This document shows positions 6,252-6,730 of a stretch of DNA of 6,730 bases, in pieces. Each line of letters starts with the position of its first letter. Positions within the stretch are counted from its first letter, which is position 1. The position numbers and the translations under genes were made by a program. This stretch comes from Phycisphaerae bacterium (GTDB lineage Bacteria > Planctomycetota > Phycisphaerae > UBA1845 > Fen-1342). The notes under the pieces are model-generated. The model searched no databases and was not told the DNA's origin. It was given only the letters and a program-made list of their open reading frames with translations. The stretch is from assembly GCA_026984555.1 (NCBI GenBank), contig JALSRY010000768.1, forward strand, positions 1 through 6,730. The letters are read 5' to 3'.

Positions 6252-6437
6252 ATGACGCCCTTGCGTGAGGAATTGCTGGATATTCTCGTTTGTCCGCTAC
6301 CCCAATGCCGGCAGCGGCTCGACCAGCGTGATGACCAGCTCGTGTGCACCGGCTGCGGTCGGCGTTATCGGATCGAGGAGAACTGGCCGGTGCTGATCCC
6401 CGAAGAGGCCCAGCCGCCGCTGGACGGAAAGGACTAG
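6252..6437 (+). CDS. Trm112-like zinc-binding protein
   Basis: A 61-residue protein of the Trm112 family (bacterial YcaR/UPF0434 type). Four cysteines form a zinc-knuckle pattern: C14 and C19 in CPLPQC (CX4C), C32 and C35 in CTGC (CX2C). LLDILVCP (8-15), LVCTGCGRRYRIEENWPVLI (30-49) and the following PEEA match the family signature. In eukaryotes and archaea Trm112 activates RNA and protein methyltransferases; the bacterial role is less clear, and a similar activator or chaperone role is inferred only. The ATG at 6252 is the only start in this frame; AGGAG (6233-6237) lies 14 nt upstream, longer than usual, so initiation may be modest. The stop is 14 bp before the phosphoesterase ATG, so the two are probably co-transcribed; aat lies 131 bp upstream on the same strand with a candidate promoter between. 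Confidence 0.9.
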   Translation: MTPLREELLDILVCPLPQCRQRLDQRDDQLVCTGCGRRYRIEENWPVLIPEEAQPPLDGKD

Positions 6438-6451
6438 CCCAACGCGGAATC

Positions 6452-6730
6452 ATGTTCGCGATCATCAGTGACATCCACAGCAATCTCGCGGCGCTGGAGA
6501 CCGTCCTGGCGGATATCGAGCAGCGTGGCGTCAACGAAATCATCTGCCTGGGAGACGTGATCGGGTACGGGCCGAACCCGCGGGAATGCCTGGACCTGGT
6601 ACGTGAAAAGTGCCGGCTGTGCATCATGGGCAATCATGACCACGCCGTGCTCTACGAGCCGACGAACTTCAACGCCGCCGCCGAGCGTGCCGCGTACTGG
6701 ACCCGGCAAGTGCTCGAGACCGAGCCGGAC
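6452..6730 (+). CDS. Calcineurin-like (YfcE-type) metallophosphoesterase, N-terminal part (cut by window edge)
   Basis: The 93 visible residues start directly with the metal-binding blade: ISDIHSN (5-11, metal ligands D7 and H9), CLGDVIGYGPNPRE (32-45, D35) and MGNHD (59-63, N61 and H62). These are the first metallophosphoesterase motifs (DxH, GDxxGYGP, GNHD); the C-terminal GHxH motif lies beyond the window. The later stretch with FNAAAERAAYWT (73-84) is typical of a bacterial subgroup of the family whose substrate is not established; phosphodiesterase or protein phosphatase activity are both possible. The start is the ATG next to the first strand; only a weak CGGA lies 3-6 nt upstream, so translation may be coupled to the Trm112-like gene 14 bp before it. 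Confidence 0.92.
   Translation, partial: MFAIISDIHSNLAALETVLADIEQRGVNEIICLGDVIGYGPNPRECLDLVREKCRLCIMGNHDHAVLYEPTNFNAAAERAAYWTRQVLETEPD

Noticed and set aside
6190..6255. 21-codon ORF overlapping the Trm112-like start by ATGA
   Set aside because: It has no ribosome binding site and overlaps the candidate promoter; the translation has no distinctive features.

Overview
The window is GC-rich, compact bacterial DNA with conserved housekeeping genes and no mobile element, CRISPR array or RNA gene that I could find. The gene mix suggests Planctomycetota: a non-redox TlpA-like/TPR secreted protein, a type II polyprenyl synthase directly ahead of dxs, a Trm112-like zinc protein, and a YfcE-like phosphoesterase. 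This is an inference from gene content only; no rRNA or marker phylogeny is available here.

Layout. On the minus strand at the left edge is the start of a class II fumarase (fumC, 1-372, cut by the window). Upstream of it, also on the minus strand, is a secreted thioredoxin-fold protein with a TPR-like C-terminus that has lost the CXXC redox motif (638-1954). Across a 174-bp intergenic region with overlapping candidate promoters lies a small plus-strand gene, 2129-2356. It reads through an in-frame TGA and encodes a SelW-like (Rdx family) selenoprotein with a CGVU redox motif. A bacterial SECIS-type hairpin follows the TGA at the expected distance, and a strong intrinsic terminator follows the gene. 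This is the most notable item in the window, because an ordinary gene caller would miss it.

Next, on the minus strand, is a two-gene isoprenoid operon, ispA then dxs (5388 down to 2428). Dxs makes 1-deoxy-D-xylulose 5-phosphate, the entry step of the MEP pathway. IspA condenses the resulting C5 units into farnesyl (or geranylgeranyl) diphosphate. Divergent from ispA is aat (5524-6120), the leucyl/phenylalanyl-tRNA-protein transferase of the N-degron pathway. It is followed by a Trm112-like zinc protein (6252-6437) and, 14 bp later, the start of a metallophosphoesterase gene that runs off the right edge (6452-6730).

The thioredoxin-fold theme of the TlpA-like/SelW divergent pair suggests, but does not prove, a redox or protein-quality role. 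Production of the selenoprotein requires selA, selB, selC and selD elsewhere in the genome. Both genes of the ispA/aat divergent pair have a -10-like hexamer 5-6 nt before the ATG and no good ribosome binding site, consistent with leaderless transcripts.
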